Below are positions 1 through 8,380 of a DNA stretch of 43,217 bases, piece after piece. This DNA comes from Phenylobacterium sp. (GTDB lineage: Bacteria; Pseudomonadota; Alphaproteobacteria; Caulobacterales; Caulobacteraceae). Positions within the stretch are counted from its first letter, which is position 1. Each line of letters opens with the position of its first letter. Under the pieces are notes generated by a model. The model ran no database searches. It was not told where the DNA came from and saw nothing but the letters and a program-made list of their open reading frames with translations. The DNA is taken from positions 1-43,217 of the forward strand of contig NZ_JAKRSA010000003.1 in assembly GCF_022402485.1 (NCBI RefSeq), in the 5' to 3' direction. Both the position numbers and the translations under genes were made by a program.

Positions 1-1
1 C

Positions 2-470
2 GCTGCCGCCGGCGAGACCCCCGTTGGGAACAATGGCAACGGCAACGGCAATGGCCCCCCGGCCAGTGTCCCCGCTGCTCAGAACCGCATCAACGGGAGT
101 GACAATGGCAATGGTCCGCCCGTCAATGTGACCGTCGCTGCCGCCGGCGAGACCCCCGTTGGGAACAATGGCAACGGCAACGGCAATGGCAATGGTCCGC
201 CCGTCAATGTGACCGTCGCTGCCGCCGGCGAGAGCCGTGATGGGAATAATGGCAACGGTAACGGCAATGGCCCCCCGGCGTCTGTGCCCGCCGCGCAGAA
301 CAGCAACAACGGCAATGGCAATGGTCCGCCCGTAAACGTGACCGTCGCTGCCGCCGGCGAGAGCCGTGATGGGAATAATGGCAACGGTAACGGTAATGGC
401 CCGCCGGCTTCTGTGCCTGCCGCGCAGAACGGCAACAATGGCAATGGCAATGGCAATGGTGGGGGACCGC
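2..470 (+). repeat. In-frame tandem repeat encoding N-G-N-G / G-P-P units
   Basis: Copies of the GCTGCCGCCGGCGAG block recur at about 2, 137, 218 and 347, with spacings of 45, 27 and 43 codons. Between them lie GGCAAYGG microsatellite-like runs of varying length. All spacings are multiples of three, so copy-number changes keep the reading frame. The last two long units are nearly identical at DNA level, which suggests recent duplication or slippage. Confidence 0.8.
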
Positions 471-631
471 CTGCGACCTCTCCCGTGCTGAGCACGAGCA
501 TCGGCGTCAACAGCAATGTGATTGCTACACTGGCCATCCCTACGGGCGACCCGGGAAATAGAAACGGGACGCGTGAAGGTAACGACAGTCGAAACAGCAA
601 CGGCAACACCGGTCGGGGCAACCAGCGCTAA
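2..631 (+). CDS. Gly/Asn-repeat low-complexity protein, 3' part only
   Basis: The reading frame is open from the left edge to TAA at 629-631 (209 residues visible), so the start lies outside the window. The visible part is almost wholly repeats that alternate a V-N-V-T-V-A-A-A-G-E block, N-G-N-G runs ending in G-P-P, and an A-S-V-P-A-A-Q-N block, followed by a non-repeat tail rich in N, S, G and R with no membrane segment. Composition predicts an extended, disordered, probably exported or surface region. Only 5 nt separate it from the CHASE2-EAL gene, so the two are probably co-transcribed. FecR-domain proteins often sit beside CHASE2 proteins, so the missing N-terminus could be FecR-like; that is inference, and nothing visible here shows it. 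The opposite-strand frame over the same repeat is Pro/Leu-rich and is treated as a shadow. Confidence 0.7.
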   Translation, partial: AAAGETPVGNNGNGNGNGPPASVPAAQNRINGSDNGNGPPVNVTVAAAGETPVGNNGNGNGNGNGPPVNVTVAAAGESRDGNNGNGNGNGPPASVPAAQNSNNGNGNGPPVNVTVAAAGESRDGNNGNGNGNGPPASVPAAQNGNNGNGNGNGGGPPATSPVLSTSIGVNSNVIATLAIPTGDPGNRNGTREGNDSRNSNGNTGRGNQR

Positions 632-636
632 ACCCC

Positions 637-3030
637 ATGCTGACGTCATCCATCACCCCTGCACGGATCGCGCTGGCCAAGTGCATGGCCGCTGTGGTCG
701 TCATCACCGCCCTGGTGGGGACGATCATGGCTGCTGGCGCCCTTCGGCCGGTGGAGGACGCCCTCACCGGTCAACGGTTTGGCCTGATCCAGCGTCAGGC
801 CACCCAGCAACTGGTGGTCGTCGCCATCGACGGGGCCAGTCTCGAAGCCGCCGAGGTCTGGCCGTGGGAGCGTGATCGCTACGCGACGGTTGTCCGCAAC
901 CTGGAGGCCGCCGGGGCCAAGCTGATCGGCTTCGATGTGGACTTCAGCGCCCGCTCAACCCCTGAGATGGACCAGGCCCTAGCCAACGCCATTGCCGACG
1001 CCCCAGGGCGCGTGGCGTTAGCGACCTTCGTCCAGCCGGCAAGCCGCGGTGTTGCCAGCGATGTGATGATCGAAAATGCGCCCCTGGCCATGCTGTCGCG
1101 GGACTCGTTGCTGGCCAGTGTCAATGTCGCCGCCGACCCAGATGGGCAGATCCGCCGCTATCTGCGGGGCTTTTCCACCGACGAAGACTACCGGCCGACC
1201 ATGGCCGCCCTGCTGGCCGGACAACCCCATGGGGAGACCGCACCCTTCCTGGTGGACTTTGGCATCCAGCCATCCAGCATCCCGACCCTCAGCTTTCACG
1301 ATGTTTATGAGAACCGGTTCGACCCCGCCCTTGTCCGGGGCCGGGTGATCCTGATCGGTGCCACTGCCCTGGAGCTGGGGGACAATCTGGCCACCCCCCG
1401 GCACGGTATCCTGCCGGGCATCATGGTCCATGCCCTGGCCTATGAGAGCCTCGTCCAGGGCCGGGCGCTCTATGGCCTGTCACCGCCCCTGATCCTGGTG
1501 CTGGTATTTGCGGTCGCCTTTGTCCTGCGTCCCCTGCGCCGCCCCCGGACCCTCGGTCATCTGGCCGGGCGTCATGTGCTGACCCTGGTCGTGATCCTGG
1601 GCCTTCCGGTGGCCGTTCAGGCCCTGATGCCCGTATCCCTGCCCACGGCCCCCCTGCTGCTGACCCAGCTGCTGTGTCTGGCCGTGGCCGTGCGTTTGGA
1701 GCTCAAGCGCCGGGGTGAGGACATCATCCGCGCCCGGGAAGCCGGCCTGCTGCACCTGGCCATGCACGAGCCGGAGACCGAGCTGCCCAATCGCCGGGCC
1801 CTGCTCAGCGAGATCGCACGGATGCGCTCTGGCGAAACCGCGGCTGTGGCCGTGCTGGCCATTGGCGTCGACCGATACGCCCAGATGCGGGCGGCCATCG
1901 GCTATGGCATGGCCAATGACGTGGTCCGCGCGGTGGCCGAGCGGGTGCTGCGCACCTGTCATTCCAGCCGCCTGGGCTATCTCTCCACCGGCGTCCTGGG
2001 CCTGGTGGTCCGTCGAGACGATGCCCTGAGCCTTGAGACCGAACTGGCGCAGCTGGAAAGCCTGGAGGCCGCCTATCAGGTCAAGGGTTCCCTGGTGGAC
2101 GCGTTTGTCCGCCTGGGCGTCGCCCACGATGAGGACCCCGCCGAGACCGATGAGCGTCTGCTGGAACAGGCCACCATCGCCCTGGACGAAGCCCGCCGAC
2201 GCGACCAGCGCCGACTGGTGTTCCAGGCCAAAACCTTCCAGGACCCGAGCCTGAACCTGTCCCTGATGAGCGATCTTCGCCAGGGGCTTAAGGAGGGGCA
2301 GCTCTCCTTGCACTATCAGCCCAAGCGGTCGGCCAACGGTGCCATCCTTGGCGTCGAGGCCTTGATGCGGTGGCGTCACCCCGTCCGGGGCGCGATCCGC
2401 CCCGACCTGTTCATTGGCGCGGCCGAAGAGACCGGTGCCATCCGCGAACTGACCGAGTGGACCGTGACCCAAGCCCTGGCCGACAGTGCGGCGCTGCGGG
2501 CCGTCGGGCGGCGCCTGATGGTGTCGATCAATGTCTCTGGCCGGCTGCTGGGCGACCTTGCCTTCCAGGACTTTGTTCTTGAGGCTGTGAAAGGCCGGGC
2601 CCACGAGCTTTGCCTGGAGGTCACCGAAACCGCCGTCATCGAGAGCCCTCAGGCAGCCGCTGAGGCCGTGGCGCGGTTCCATCAAGCCGGCCTGGCCATC
2701 TCCATCGACGACTATGGTGCCGGGCTATCCTCGCTCTCCTACCTGCAGACCCTGGATGCTGACGAGCTGAAGCTCGACCGCAGTATCGCCACGGCCGTCG
2801 ACACCGATCGGGATCGACTGATCCTGCGCTCGACCATCGAACTGGCGCACAGCCTGAACATGAAGGTCGTGGCCGAAGGGATCGAGACCGAGGCCGTAGA
2901 GGCCATTCTGCTCAACATGGGCTGCGACCTGATCCAGGGCTATCTGATTTCCCCAGCCCTGCCCCGGGCCGACCTTGTGGCTTTCCTCGACAAGGCCGAC
3001 CCGATAGCCCCGCTGGCGGCGGCGTCCTAG
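637..3030 (+). CDS. CHASE2 - degenerate GGDEF - EAL protein, predicted c-di-GMP phosphodiesterase
   Basis: A 797-residue membrane signalling protein. An N-terminal transmembrane helix (about 11-33) leads into an extracytoplasmic CHASE2 sensor region (about 35-275), followed by three helices (about 283-298, 312-330, 335-353). Next come a GGDEF-like domain (about 375-528) and an EAL domain (about 540-790). The GGDEF loop reads S-T-G-V-L at 450-454, so cyclase activity should be lost. The EAL domain keeps the expected metal and catalytic positions: E574 in E-A-L-M-R, N632, E661, D691-D692, K712, E747 in A-E-G-I-E and Q767. It should therefore hydrolyse c-di-GMP, with the degenerate GGDEF possibly acting as a GTP-sensing or structural element. 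ATG at 637 follows the previous stop by 5 nt; no strong ribosome binding site is visible, so coupling is likely. Domain call is firm; the signal sensed is unknown. Confidence 0.9.
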   Translation: MLTSSITPARIALAKCMAAVVVITALVGTIMAAGALRPVEDALTGQRFGLIQRQATQQLVVVAIDGASLEAAEVWPWERDRYATVVRNLEAAGAKLIGFDVDFSARSTPEMDQALANAIADAPGRVALATFVQPASRGVASDVMIENAPLAMLSRDSLLASVNVAADPDGQIRRYLRGFSTDEDYRPTMAALLAGQPHGETAPFLVDFGIQPSSIPTLSFHDVYENRFDPALVRGRVILIGATALELGDNLATPRHGILPGIMVHALAYESLVQGRALYGLSPPLILVLVFAVAFVLRPLRRPRTLGHLAGRHVLTLVVILGLPVAVQALMPVSLPTAPLLLTQLLCLAVAVRLELKRRGEDIIRAREAGLLHLAMHEPETELPNRRALLSEIARMRSGETAAVAVLAIGVDRYAQMRAAIGYGMANDVVRAVAERVLRTCHSSRLGYLSTGVLGLVVRRDDALSLETELAQLESLEAAYQVKGSLVDAFVRLGVAHDEDPAETDERLLEQATIALDEARRRDQRRLVFQAKTFQDPSLNLSLMSDLRQGLKEGQLSLHYQPKRSANGAILGVEALMRWRHPVRGAIRPDLFIGAAEETGAIRELTEWTVTQALADSAALRAVGRRLMVSINVSGRLLGDLAFQDFVLEAVKGRAHELCLEVTETAVIESPQAAAEAVARFHQAGLAISIDDYGAGLSSLSYLQTLDADELKLDRSIATAVDTDRDRLILRSTIELAHSLNMKVVAEGIETEAVEAILLNMGCDLIQGYLISPALPRADLVAFLDKADPIAPLAAAS

Positions 3031-3321
3031 GACGTCGCCTGATTTTCCCTGCTGGACCCGGCCAGCCCCCCTGCGACGATTTGCGACCTGTTCTCAGTAT
3101 AGTTAACGTGACTATGGATTCGCTGCGATCCCCAGCCAGGGGACTGGATCGGCAGCCGAGGACCATCGCCCGTATCAGCGACCCTCTCGCACAGCGCTGA
3201 AAATCGCAGCGCATGCCCCGCGCCTTCGGCACCATCCCAGATCGTAGTCGGCTGAAGTTCATCCTCTGAGGAGTCGATCAACCCCATTAGTTCTGCTTTT
3301 GTTCTCTCGATGGAGGCGGCC

Positions 3322-3606
3322 ATGGGCGAACGACGATCACTGCGGATTGAAGGTCCCGGGGAGACACGATTTGTTTCAGGTGCGAAACCCAATGGCCCGC
3401 TGATCTGGGCCTATTGTGAAGCGGGTGATTGCCAAGGCGTGGCCCAATTGGACCTTAGATTCTGGGGCTCTAGGCCCGGTTCACCGCCGTCGCTTGACCA
3501 ATTGGAAACGCGTCTGCGATGCATTTGCGGGGCAAGACAGGCCCGTTTGTCACGATTGGCACCCAGCGCGACATCCCGCCACGTAACAATCTACCCATTT
3601 TCGTAG
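3322..3606 (+). CDS. Small four-cysteine (zinc-ribbon-like) hypothetical protein
   Basis: About 94 residues with two cysteine pairs: C-E-A-G-D-C in the middle and C-I-C after a predicted helix (L-E-T-R-L-R). This spacing suggests a small zinc-ribbon fold, and the W-A-Y-C context resembles short zinc-ribbon-like proteins common in Alphaproteobacteria. An earlier in-frame ATG exists at 3310. I chose 3322 because GGAGG at 3312-3316 lies 5 nt upstream of it and would fall inside the coding sequence if the earlier start were used. Third codon positions are less GC-rich than in flanking genes, so the region may be recently acquired or weakly expressed. A minus-strand frame of about 99 codons starts at 3323, overlapping this ATG; it has even weaker coding character. 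Function unknown. Confidence 0.5.
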   Translation: MGERRSLRIEGPGETRFVSGAKPNGPLIWAYCEAGDCQGVAQLDLRFWGSRPGSPPSLDQLETRLRCICGARQARLSRLAPSATSRHVTIYPFS

Positions 3607-3738
3607 AACGTCATTCTTGCAACTCACGCGTTACCGACGCTAGGCGGGTGTCAGGAAGTTTCCACAACTTCTCCCGCTTGAAATATTCGACCCGGCAGCC
3701 CTGCTGTCAGGTCAGCCTGCGTGAACGAGGAGACGGAT

Positions 3739-4173
3739 TTGACAGAGTCCACGACGAAGAGCCCGGACCCCATGGACATCGCCCTGGGGGCGGCTGTGCG
3801 CATTCGCCGCCGGACCATCGGCATGTCGCAGGAAGCCCTGGCCGAACAATGCGGCGTGAGCTTCCAGCAGATCCAGAAATATGAGAACGGTGCCAACCGG
3901 ATTTCGTTCTCTCGCCTGGTGCAGATCGCCCGCGCCCTGCGCTGCCGGGTCACCGACCTGCTTGATGTCCTCGACACCCCCGACGAAGAACCCAGCGTTG
4001 ATCTCGACCTTCTGTCCCGGATGCGGACGCCAGGCGCGCTGGAGCTCCTGACGGTCTATGAGCAGCTTCCCCAGGAGGCCCGGACGGCCCTGGTCAGCTT
4101 CCTGCGCATCCTGTCGCCGACCGGTGGGTCACCCAATCAAGGTACGAGCGTTCGCAAGCGCGAAGTGGCCTGA
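3739..4173 (+). CDS. XRE-family helix-turn-helix transcriptional regulator
   Basis: A single HTH_XRE (Cro/C1-type) domain occupies the N-terminal half: R-I-R-R-R, then M-S-Q-E-A-L-A-E-Q-C-G-V-S as helix 2 and turn, and Q-Q-I-Q-K-Y-E-N-G as the recognition helix. The C-terminal 60 residues are acidic then helical (E-L-L-T-V-Y-E-Q-L-P) and may mediate dimerisation. Start choice is uncertain. TTG at 3739 is preceded by GAGGAG (3727-3732) at 6-nt spacing, the best ribosome site in the area. GTG at 3721 and ATG at 3772 are in-frame alternatives; the latter still includes the whole HTH. Single-domain XRE proteins of this kind are abundant in Caulobacter. No neighbouring operon suggests a target. 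Confidence 0.8.
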   Translation: MTESTTKSPDPMDIALGAAVRIRRRTIGMSQEALAEQCGVSFQQIQKYENGANRISFSRLVQIARALRCRVTDLLDVLDTPDEEPSVDLDLLSRMRTPGALELLTVYEQLPQEARTALVSFLRILSPTGGSPNQGTSVRKREVA

Positions 4174-4210
4174 ACGCACTGGGTCTGAGGCACATATTCT
4201 GAGGCCCATG

Positions 4211-4250
4211 AAAAGGGCGCGGCAGGAAACCGCCGCGCCCTCTTCGTTTC
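4211..4250. terminator. Bidirectional intrinsic terminator between XRE gene and csp gene
   Basis: A 9-bp GC stem (GGGCGCGGC at 4215-4223 with GCCGCGCCC at 4232-4240) encloses an 8-nt loop. On the minus strand it is followed by TTTT (complement of 4211-4214), fitting termination of the cold-shock gene. On the plus strand it is followed by TCTTCGTTTC, fitting termination after the XRE gene. Confidence 0.75.
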
Positions 4251-4268
4251 GGTGGAAACCCTGCCCGT

Positions 4269-4472
4269 TCAGAGGGTCTTGAGGTCGACCGCCGCGGTCT
4301 TGCCGCGCTCTTCTCGAAGCTGATAGCTCACCTTATCGCCTTCATTGAGGGCGCGCATGCCGGCCTGCTCCACGGCGGAAATGTGCACAAACACATCCTT
4401 GCCGCCGTCGTCTGGTTGGATGAAGCCGTAACCCTTGGTGGTGTTGAACCACTTGACCGTACCTGAGGCCAT
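4269..4472 (-). CDS. Cold-shock domain protein (CspA family)
   Basis: A 67-residue single cold-shock domain, the usual length for a stand-alone Csp. It carries both RNA-binding motifs: RNP1 as K-G-Y-G-F-I (13-18) and RNP2 as V-F-V-H-I (27-31), preceded by the typical G-T-V-K-W-F-N start. It should bind single-stranded RNA or DNA and loosen mRNA structure. The gene stands alone, with a strong terminator just downstream and a leader of more than 100 nt before the next gene upstream. Csp mRNAs commonly have long structured leaders, but I cannot show here whether this copy is cold-inducible. Several paralogues are normal in one genome, so I assign no letter. Confidence 0.95.
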   Translation of the reverse strand: MASGTVKWFNTTKGYGFIQPDDGGKDVFVHISAVEQAGMRALNEGDKVSYQLREERGKTAAVDLKTL

Positions 4473-4638
4473 GTTCTGTCGTCTCCCGACAAGCTGACGA
4501 AACGTGACGCCCGGGGCGCCGAGCGTCCGTCAACAATCGCAGTCCTCGGGAAACGTAGCGTAGCTCGGCCCAAATCTCGGATTGTCGCGTCTACAAATTT
4601 CGATGACCACCCGCCGCCGGTCAATCCGAAAAGCCCGG

Positions 4639-5256
4639 TCAGTCGGCGCCGAGTATGTGATCCACAACGGCCTTGGCGTCCTCGCCGCCCCAGTCAGCCC
4701 CGCCCGCAAGCCGAGCCCGCTCGATGCCGTCAGCCCCGTAAATGACCGTCGTCGGCATGCCAGGGGCGGGAGGGACGAGGTCAAAGGCCAGCTTCATGTT
4801 GGGGTCGGTATAGAAGGCCAGCGGCGCATGCTGGCCGATGAAGGTCCTGGCCTTGTCGATGTCCTCGGCCCGGTCGATGCTGACCGCCAGCACCCGCACG
4901 GGCTGGCCTTCATAGTGCGCCGCCAGGGCCGCCAGGGTGGGCATTTCAGCCACGCAGGGCGGGCACCAGGTGGCCCACAGGTTCAAGACCACCACCTCGC
5001 CGCGGAAGTCTCCCAGCCGCAAGGGCTTGCCCTCTGGATCATAGATGGTGGTCACCGGGGCAGGTCGCGGGTCACTGGGGGTTTGCAGCGCAGCCATCTC
5101 GCCCTTGGCGAAGGCGCGCATGCCACGACTTGCATCGGGATTGGTGGAAGCCTGACCGATGATGTAGACCACCGCCGCGACGCCGAAGGCGGCGACGCCC
5201 CAGAGGAGCTTGCCCACCAGGCCGGTTCCGGTTTTTGCCGCTGACTGATCGCCCAT
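4639..5256 (-). CDS. tlpA: TlpA/ResA-like membrane-anchored thioredoxin
   Basis: A 205-residue protein with one N-terminal membrane anchor (about 14-36: L-L-W-G-V-A-A-F-G...) and a thioredoxin fold facing the periplasm. The redox site W-C-P-P-C lies in [12 protein letters not shown], typical of the TlpA/ResA/DsbE group that reduces disulfides, for instance in cytochrome maturation. A cis-Pro (G-M-P-T-T) is present. The frame stays open upstream for 64 more codons, but that part lies inside argH on the other strand. I chose ATG at 5256 because the anchor begins right after it. This start abuts the argH start (CATATG at 5254-5259). The TlpA/argH divergent layout is familiar in alphaproteobacteria; the substrate is not shown. 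Confidence 0.88.
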   Translation of the reverse strand: MGDQSAAKTGTGLVGKLLWGVAAFGVAAVVYIIGQASTNPDASRGMRAFAKGEMAALQTPSDPRPAPVTTIYDPEGKPLRLGDFRGEVVVLNLWATWCPPCVAEMPTLAALAAHYEGQPVRVLAVSIDRAEDIDKARTFIGQHAPLAFYTDPNMKLAFDLVPPAPGMPTTVIYGADGIERARLAGGADWGGEDAKAVVDHILGAD

Positions 5257-6702
5257 ATGACCGACAAAGCCTCCAAAGCACCGCCACAGACTGCCCATAT
5301 GGAGAAGCCTGCGCCCTCCGGCCAGGGTCAGGCCATGTGGGGCGGGCGATTTTCCGCCAAGCCTGCCGATCTGATGCAGGCGATCAACGTCTCCATCGGG
5401 TTTGACAAGCGCCTGGCGCCCCAGGATCTGGCCGGGTCGCGGGCCCATGCGGCCATGCTGAAGGCGCAGGGAGTCATCTCTGCCCCCGACGAAGCCGCCA
5501 TCCAGGAGGGGCTAAGCCGCATTGAGGCGGAGATCGCCGAGGGCACCTTCCCGTTCCGCGACGAGTACGAAGACATCCACATGAATGTGGAGGCCCGACT
5601 GCGCGAGCTGATCGGCCCGGCCGCCGGGCGTCTGCACACGGCGCGGTCGCGCAATGATCAGGTCGCCGTGGATTTCCGGATGTGGGTGCGCGAGGCCTGC
5701 CATCGCACCGTCGGCCAGCTTCAGGCTCTGCAGCGCGCCCTGGTGGCCCAGGCCGAAGCCCATGCCGACACCCTGATGCCGGGCTTCACCCACCTGCAGC
5801 CGGCCCAGCCGGTGACCTTCGGCCACCATATGATGGCCTATGTGGAGATGTTTGGCCGCGACGCCTCGCGGTTCGCCGACGCGGCCGCACGGATGAACGA
5901 GTGCCCCTTGGGGGCGGCCGCCCTGGCCGGTTCGCCCTTCCCCATCGACCGGCACGCCACGGCTGAGGCCCTGGGCTTTGCCCGCCCCACGGCCAATTCC
6001 CTCGACAGCGTCTCCTCCCGGGACTTCGCCCTGGAGGCCCTGGCGGCCGGTGCCATCTGCGCCACCCATCTGTCGCGGCTGGCCGAAGAGATCGTGATCT
6101 GGATGACGCCGCAGTTTGGCTTCATCGCCCTGTCGGACGCCTTCACCACCGGCTCCTCGATCATGCCGCAGAAGAAGAACCCGGATGCGGCCGAGCTAGT
6201 GCGGGCCAAGGCCGGACGGATGCTGGCAGCCTTTACCCAGCTCGCCGTGGTCATGAAGGGCCTGCCGCTGGCCTATTCCAAGGACATGCAGGAAGACAAG
6301 GTGCCGACCTTCGAGGCCTTCGATGTCCTCGACCTCTCCCTGGGTGCCATGACCGGCATGGTTTCTGACCTGACCCCCAACACCGCACGCATGGCGGCCG
6401 CCGCCGGCGAAGGCTTCTCGACGGCCACTGACCTTGCCGACTGGTTGGTGCGCACCCTCGACATGCCCTTCCGCGACGCTCACCACATCACCGGGGCGGC
6501 GGTGAAGCGGGCCGAGCAGTTGGGCTGCGATCTGGCGGATCTGCCCCTTGAGGACATGAAGGCCCTGGACCCGCGCATCGGCTCTGGCGTTTATGACGTG
6601 CTCACCCCGGCCGCATCCGTGGCCAGCCGCAAAAGCTATGGCGGTGCTGCCCCCGACCAGGCTCGCGCCCAGGTCGCCCGCTGGAAGGACCTGCTGAAAT
6701 GA
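5257..6702 (+). CDS. argH: Argininosuccinate lyase
   Basis: A 481-residue enzyme of the fumarase/aspartase superfamily that splits argininosuccinate into arginine and fumarate, the last step of arginine biosynthesis. The flexible signature loop [12 protein letters not shown] is at 299-310 and contains the catalytic serine. The F-T-H-L-Q-P-A-Q-P segment (about 177-185) supplies the catalytic histidine region, and S-R-N-D-Q-V (131-136) binds substrate. ATG at 5257 and ATG at 5299 are both possible; the conserved family N-terminus (G-Q-A-M-W-G-G-R-F) begins just after the second. Neither has a ribosome binding site, so a leaderless transcript is plausible. The stop overlaps the next gene by 4 nt (ATGA), and lysA follows, giving an arginine/lysine biosynthetic operon. 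Confidence 0.97.
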   Translation: MTDKASKAPPQTAHMEKPAPSGQGQAMWGGRFSAKPADLMQAINVSIGFDKRLAPQDLAGSRAHAAMLKAQGVISAPDEAAIQEGLSRIEAEIAEGTFPFRDEYEDIHMNVEARLRELIGPAAGRLHTARSRNDQVAVDFRMWVREACHRTVGQLQALQRALVAQAEAHADTLMPGFTHLQPAQPVTFGHHMMAYVEMFGRDASRFADAAARMNECPLGAAALAGSPFPIDRHATAEALGFARPTANSLDSVSSRDFALEALAAGAICATHLSRLAEEIVIWMTPQFGFIALSDAFTTGSSIMPQKKNPDAAELVRAKAGRMLAAFTQLAVVMKGLPLAYSKDMQEDKVPTFEAFDVLDLSLGAMTGMVSDLTPNTARMAAAAGEGFSTATDLADWLVRTLDMPFRDAHHITGAAVKRAEQLGCDLADLPLEDMKALDPRIGSGVYDVLTPAASVASRKSYGGAAPDQARAQVARWKDLLK

Positions 6703-6989
6703 CCCTTCGCCCCCCGCTCCTCCTGGCCTTGGCCAGTGCCCTCGTTCTCAGCGCCTGCGGCAAGGCCGGGGCCCTGGATCGTCCGCCGCCCCTTTGGGGC
6801 GATCCGGCCACTGGCGAGGTGGTGGCTCCACGTCCCTCGGCCAGCAAGCCTGTGGACACGATCGATCCCCGCACCCGGGCGACCAATCCTGCGCCGTCGC
6901 GCACCCTGCCCATCGACGGCACCTCCTCCAATCCCAGTGCGTCGGGCCCGCAAGGCGCCCTGCCCGACCCCTACGCCAATCCCCGATGA
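6699..6989 (+). CDS. lptM: Small lipoprotein, LptM/YifL-like
   Basis: A 96-residue lipoprotein precursor. The hydrophobic signal (7-19) ends in lipobox L-S-A-C with Cys20 as the acylation site, followed by [11 protein letters not shown]. This fits the C-G-x-x-G-x-L-x-x-P-P signature of the LptM (YifL) family, which helps oxidative maturation of the LPS translocon LptD in enterobacteria. The rest is Pro/Ser/Thr-rich and probably disordered. The start overlaps the argH stop by 4 nt and its own stop overlaps the lysA start by 4 nt, so translation is coupled on both sides. In many proteobacteria such a lipoprotein lies immediately before lysA or dapF. The family call rests on a short motif. Confidence 0.85.
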   Translation: MTLRPPLLLALASALVLSACGKAGALDRPPPLWGDPATGEVVAPRPSASKPVDTIDPRTRATNPAPSRTLPIDGTSSNPSASGPQGALPDPYANPR

Positions 6990-8254
6990 ACCATTTCGAG
7001 CTTCGGGACGGTGAGCTCTCCTGCGAGGACGTCCCCCTGGCGGCCATCGCCGAGGCCGTCGGCACGCCGGTCTATATCTATTCTACCGCCACCTTTGAGC
7101 GGCACTATACGGTCCTGCGGGACGCTCTGGAGGCCGAAGGGGTCCGCGATCCGCTGATTGCCTTTGCAGTGAAGGCCAACTCCAATCTGGCCGTGCTCAG
7201 AACCCTGGCGCAGCTGGGTGCCGGTGCCGACACGGTGTCCGAAGGCGAGATCCGCCGGGCCCTGGCCGCCGGCGTTCCCCCGGAGCGCATTGTCTTCTCC
7301 GGGGTCGGCAAGACCCGGACCGAGATCGCCTTCGCCCTGTCGGTCGGGGTCTGCGAGATCAATGTCGAGTCCGAGCCCGAGATGATCGCCATCGCCCAGG
7401 TGGCCGAAAGCCTTGGGCGGCGCGCCACCATTGCTTTCCGGGTCAATCCGGACGTGGCGGCCGGGGGCCACGCCAAGATCGCCACAGGTAAGTCGGAGAA
7501 CAAGTTTGGCGTCTCCTTCGCCGAGGCCGAGCGGCTTTATGCCAACGCCACCAACAACGCCTGGCTGAAGCCGGTGGGCGTGGCCTGCCATATCGGCAGC
7601 CAGATCACCGACCTCGCCCCTATGGCCGAAGCCTTCAGCAAGATGGCCGGGCTTGTGCGGCGGTTGAAGGGCGAGGGGCTGGAAGTGGAGCGGCTCGACC
7701 TGGGGGGCGGCCTGGGCGTGCCCTATTTCAACCAGCCCGAACCGCCGTCGCCATCCGAATATGCCAAGGTCGTGGCTGAGGCGACCCGAGGCCTGGATGT
7801 CACCCTGGCCTTCGAACCTGGCCGCGTGATCGCCGCCAATGCCGGGGTTCTGCTGGCCAAGGTGCTGCACATTCATGAGCGACCAGAGGGTCGACGTTTC
7901 CTCGTGCTGGACGCGGCCATGAACGACCTTCTGCGCCCGGCCATGTACGACGCTTATCACGACATCCGCGCGGTCAGTCCCCGGCAAGGACCTGTGCGTC
8001 CCTATGACGTGGTCGGTCCAGTCTGTGAGACCGGCGACACCTTCACCCGCGATCGTGACCTGCCAGCCTTCGAAGCGGGGGATCTGGTGGCCTTCATGAG
8101 CGCCGGCGCCTATGGGGCCTCCATGGCCAGTGAGTACAACAGTCGCCCCCTGGTGCCTGAGGTGCTGGTCAAGGGCAGCGAATTTGCCGTGGTCCGCCCG
8201 CGTCCGACCTATGAGGAAATGCTGGCCCGGGAAACCACCGCCCCCTGGCTCTGA
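6986..8254 (+). CDS. lysA: Diaminopimelate decarboxylase
   Basis: A 422-residue fold-type III PLP enzyme that converts meso-diaminopimelate to lysine, the final step of lysine biosynthesis. The PLP lysine is K63 in A-V-K-A-N-S-N. Other family marks are H-I-G-S-Q-I, the glycine-rich phosphate loop L-G-G-G-L-G-V, E-P-G-R, and the C-terminal C-E-T-G-D-x-F active-site cysteine segment contributed across the dimer. The frame is open upstream, but ATG at 6986 is chosen because it begins the conserved N-terminus and overlaps the lipoprotein stop as ATGA. It is the last gene of the argH-lptM-lysA operon; a Fur-box-like site follows 45 nt after its stop. Confidence 0.97.
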   Translation: MNHFELRDGELSCEDVPLAAIAEAVGTPVYIYSTATFERHYTVLRDALEAEGVRDPLIAFAVKANSNLAVLRTLAQLGAGADTVSEGEIRRALAAGVPPERIVFSGVGKTRTEIAFALSVGVCEINVESEPEMIAIAQVAESLGRRATIAFRVNPDVAAGGHAKIATGKSENKFGVSFAEAERLYANATNNAWLKPVGVACHIGSQITDLAPMAEAFSKMAGLVRRLKGEGLEVERLDLGGGLGVPYFNQPEPPSPSEYAKVVAEATRGLDVTLAFEPGRVIAANAGVLLAKVLHIHERPEGRRFLVLDAAMNDLLRPAMYDAYHDIRAVSPRQGPVRPYDVVGPVCETGDTFTRDRDLPAFEAGDLVAFMSAGAYGASMASEYNSRPLVPEVLVKGSEFAVVRPRPTYEEMLARETTAPWL

Positions 8255-8299
8255 GGTCCAGACTGTCCCGCAAGGCCTTCCAAACCATCCCTGCAAAAG

Positions 8300-8318
8300 A
8301 ATAATGCGAATCATTATC
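8300..8318 (+). promoter_or_regulatory. Fur-box-like operator
   Basis: This 19-bp stretch matches 16 of 19 positions of the classic Fur consensus (GATAATGATAATCATTATC), differing at positions 1, 8 and 9. It lies 62 nt before the TonB-dependent receptor start. A TTGACC at 8327-8332 with TTAGAC at 8350-8355 (17-bp spacing) is a possible but weak promoter directly downstream. Iron repression of the receptor and the coupled PepSY gene is the natural reading. Confidence 0.8.
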
Positions 8319-8380
8319 ATTTGCTATTGACCCCGCATCCTGGCCTTGTTTAGACGCTCCCTCACAATCTGAGGGATGAC

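Noticed and set aside
2..470. CRISPR-like array at the left edge
   Set aside because: Repeats vary in length, keep a reading frame and have no unique spacers of constant size; they encode a repeat protein.
1480..2685. A 401-codon minus-strand frame inside the CHASE2-EAL gene
   Set aside because: It is antisense to a gene with clear catalytic motifs. The frame stays open because of high GC at codon positions; its Gly/Gln/His-rich product shows no domain.
3120..3160. Possible hairpin or small RNA around the GATCC/GGATC arms after the CHASE2-EAL gene
   Set aside because: The arms pair only with a two-base interruption and no T-run follows; too weak to call a terminator or RNA.
6971..8320. A 449-codon minus-strand frame over lysA
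   Set aside because: Same codon-bias shadow effect; lysA on the other strand has all family motifs.
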